In this document: one piece after another, positions 63,477 through 64,000 of the stretch
Layout of the letters: each line of letters begins with the position of its first letter
Position numbering within the stretch: position 1 is the first letter of the stretch
Source: Immundisolibacter sp049322795
GTDB taxonomy: Bacteria > Pseudomonadota > Gammaproteobacteria > Immundisolibacterales > Immundisolibacteraceae
Assembly (NCBI GenBank): GCA_049322795.1
Contig: JBMOQH010000019.1
Location: 62,001-126,000, forward strand
Direction: 5' to 3'
Length of the DNA: 64,000 bases
Made by a program: the position numbers and the translations under genes
Notes under the pieces: model-generated
Database searches by the model: none
Seen by the model: only the letters and a program-made list of their open reading frames with translations
Told to the model about the DNA's origin: nothing

Positions 63477-64000
63477 TCAGAGCCCGGCGGCTTTGGCGGC
63501 ATCCCAAAGAGCGTCGAGTTCGGCCAGCGTGCAGCCCTCGGCCTGCCGGCCGGCGGCCTGCAAGGCGTGTTCGATGTAGGCGAAGCGGCGCTCGAACTTC
63601 GCATTGCCGCGGCGCAGCGCATCCTCCGCATCCACCTCGAGGTGCCGGGCGAGGTTCGCCATCACGAACAGCAGGTCACCGAGCTCGTCCGCCACCGCCT
63701 CGCGGTCGTCCTGACTCAGCGCCGCGCGCACCTCGGCCAGTTCCTCGTCCAGCTTGTCGAGCACCGGCGCCAGATCAGGCCAGTCGAAGCCTACCCGCGC
63801 CGCGCGCTGCTGGAGTTTCTGGGCGCGCCTCAAGGCCGGCAGCGCCTGCGCCACGCCGGCCAGCAGGCCCGCATCCTTGTCGGCGCGTTCGGCACGTTCG
63901 GCTGCCTTGGCCGACTCCCAGGCCGCCGAGCGCTCGGCATCGGTCTCGAACACGGCATCGCCGAACACGTGCGGGTGGCGGCGCACCAGCTTGTCGCAAA
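63477..64000 (-). CDS. mazG: Nucleoside triphosphate pyrophosphohydrolase MazG, 5' end cut by window edge
   Basis: C-terminal part of MazG, which hydrolyses NTPs to NMP and pyrophosphate. The visible 174 residues begin mid-protein at LCDKLVRRHPHVFGDAVF, and the frame runs open through the right edge. The second all-alpha module has the EExxE-type metal motif DKLDEELAEVRAAL and ADELGDLLFVMANLARHL. It ends CTLAELDALWDAAKAAGL. A start at the internal GTG (63986) is not supported. Confidence 0.93.
   Translation of the reverse strand, partial: CDKLVRRHPHVFGDAVFETDAERSAAWESAKAAERAERADKDAGLLAGVAQALPALRRAQKLQQRAARVGFDWPDLAPVLDKLDEELAEVRAALSQDDREAVADELGDLLFVMANLARHLEVDAEDALRRGNAKFERRFAYIEHALQAAGRQAEGCTLAELDALWDAAKAAGL

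Overview
This 64 kb window is GC-rich, densely coded chromosomal DNA from a gammaproteobacterium. The evidence is fabA-fabB, mlaFEDCB-ibaG-murA, petABC-sspAB, rpoZ-spoT-recG and ubiCA neighbourhoods. Class III CoA-transferases and a Rieske ring-hydroxylating dioxygenase cluster sit amid these core genes. That mix fits a hydrocarbon- or aromatic-degrading lineage such as Immundisolibacter, but the genus is inference only. No transposase, phage gene, CRISPR array or rRNA was seen.

Region 1 (1-6042, minus): a tetR - membrane fusion protein - RND pump operon, followed by a second fusion protein cut by the left edge. Region 2 (6131-20904, minus): one collinear block of 22 genes, read mlaFEDCB (lipid transport), an ABC exporter pair, ibaG (BolA-like), grxD, murA, hisGDCBHAFIE, tatABC. 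Many genes overlap by 4 nt, so translation is probably coupled. HisG is the short form and needs HisZ, which is not here.

Region 3 (21031-26647, plus): an alpha-methylacyl-CoA racemase-like gene, an unrecognised membrane/coiled-coil protein, two adjacent paralogous class III CoA-transferases and a class V aminotransferase. Region 4 (26848-31983, plus): a PA14-domain protein with a PEP-CTERM-type tail, then pgaC-pgaD-pgaA for a poly-N-acetylglucosamine-type exopolysaccharide, without pgaB. Region 5 (32034-35692, minus): Rieske dioxygenase alpha and beta, an extradiol dioxygenase and a cis-diol dehydrogenase. These form a short ring-hydroxylation and ring-cleavage pathway. A run of four hairpins separates alpha from beta.

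Region 6 (35852-41088): transaldolase, pepN, and a fusion of a HAD phosphatase to a domain resembling archaeal CTP-dependent riboflavin kinase (DUF120), coupled to an unknown gene. The fusion is the most unusual protein in the window. Region 7 (41102-46163): petABC-sspAB (minus) and a DegS-like protease. Region 8 (46281-56054, plus): rpoZ-spoT-ridA-recG-ubiC-ubiA-ubiD, then fabA-fabB closed by a perfect terminator. Region 9 (56069-64000): a membrane cytochrome c, tRNA-Arg(CCG), orphan gcvPB with a PfkB kinase of the mycobacterial adenosine-kinase type, DUF1631 and PilZ proteins, endonuclease V, a PaaI-like thioesterase and partial mazG.

A GC-rich intergenic element at 34301-34361 recurs at 63404-63465, suggesting a dispersed repeat family.
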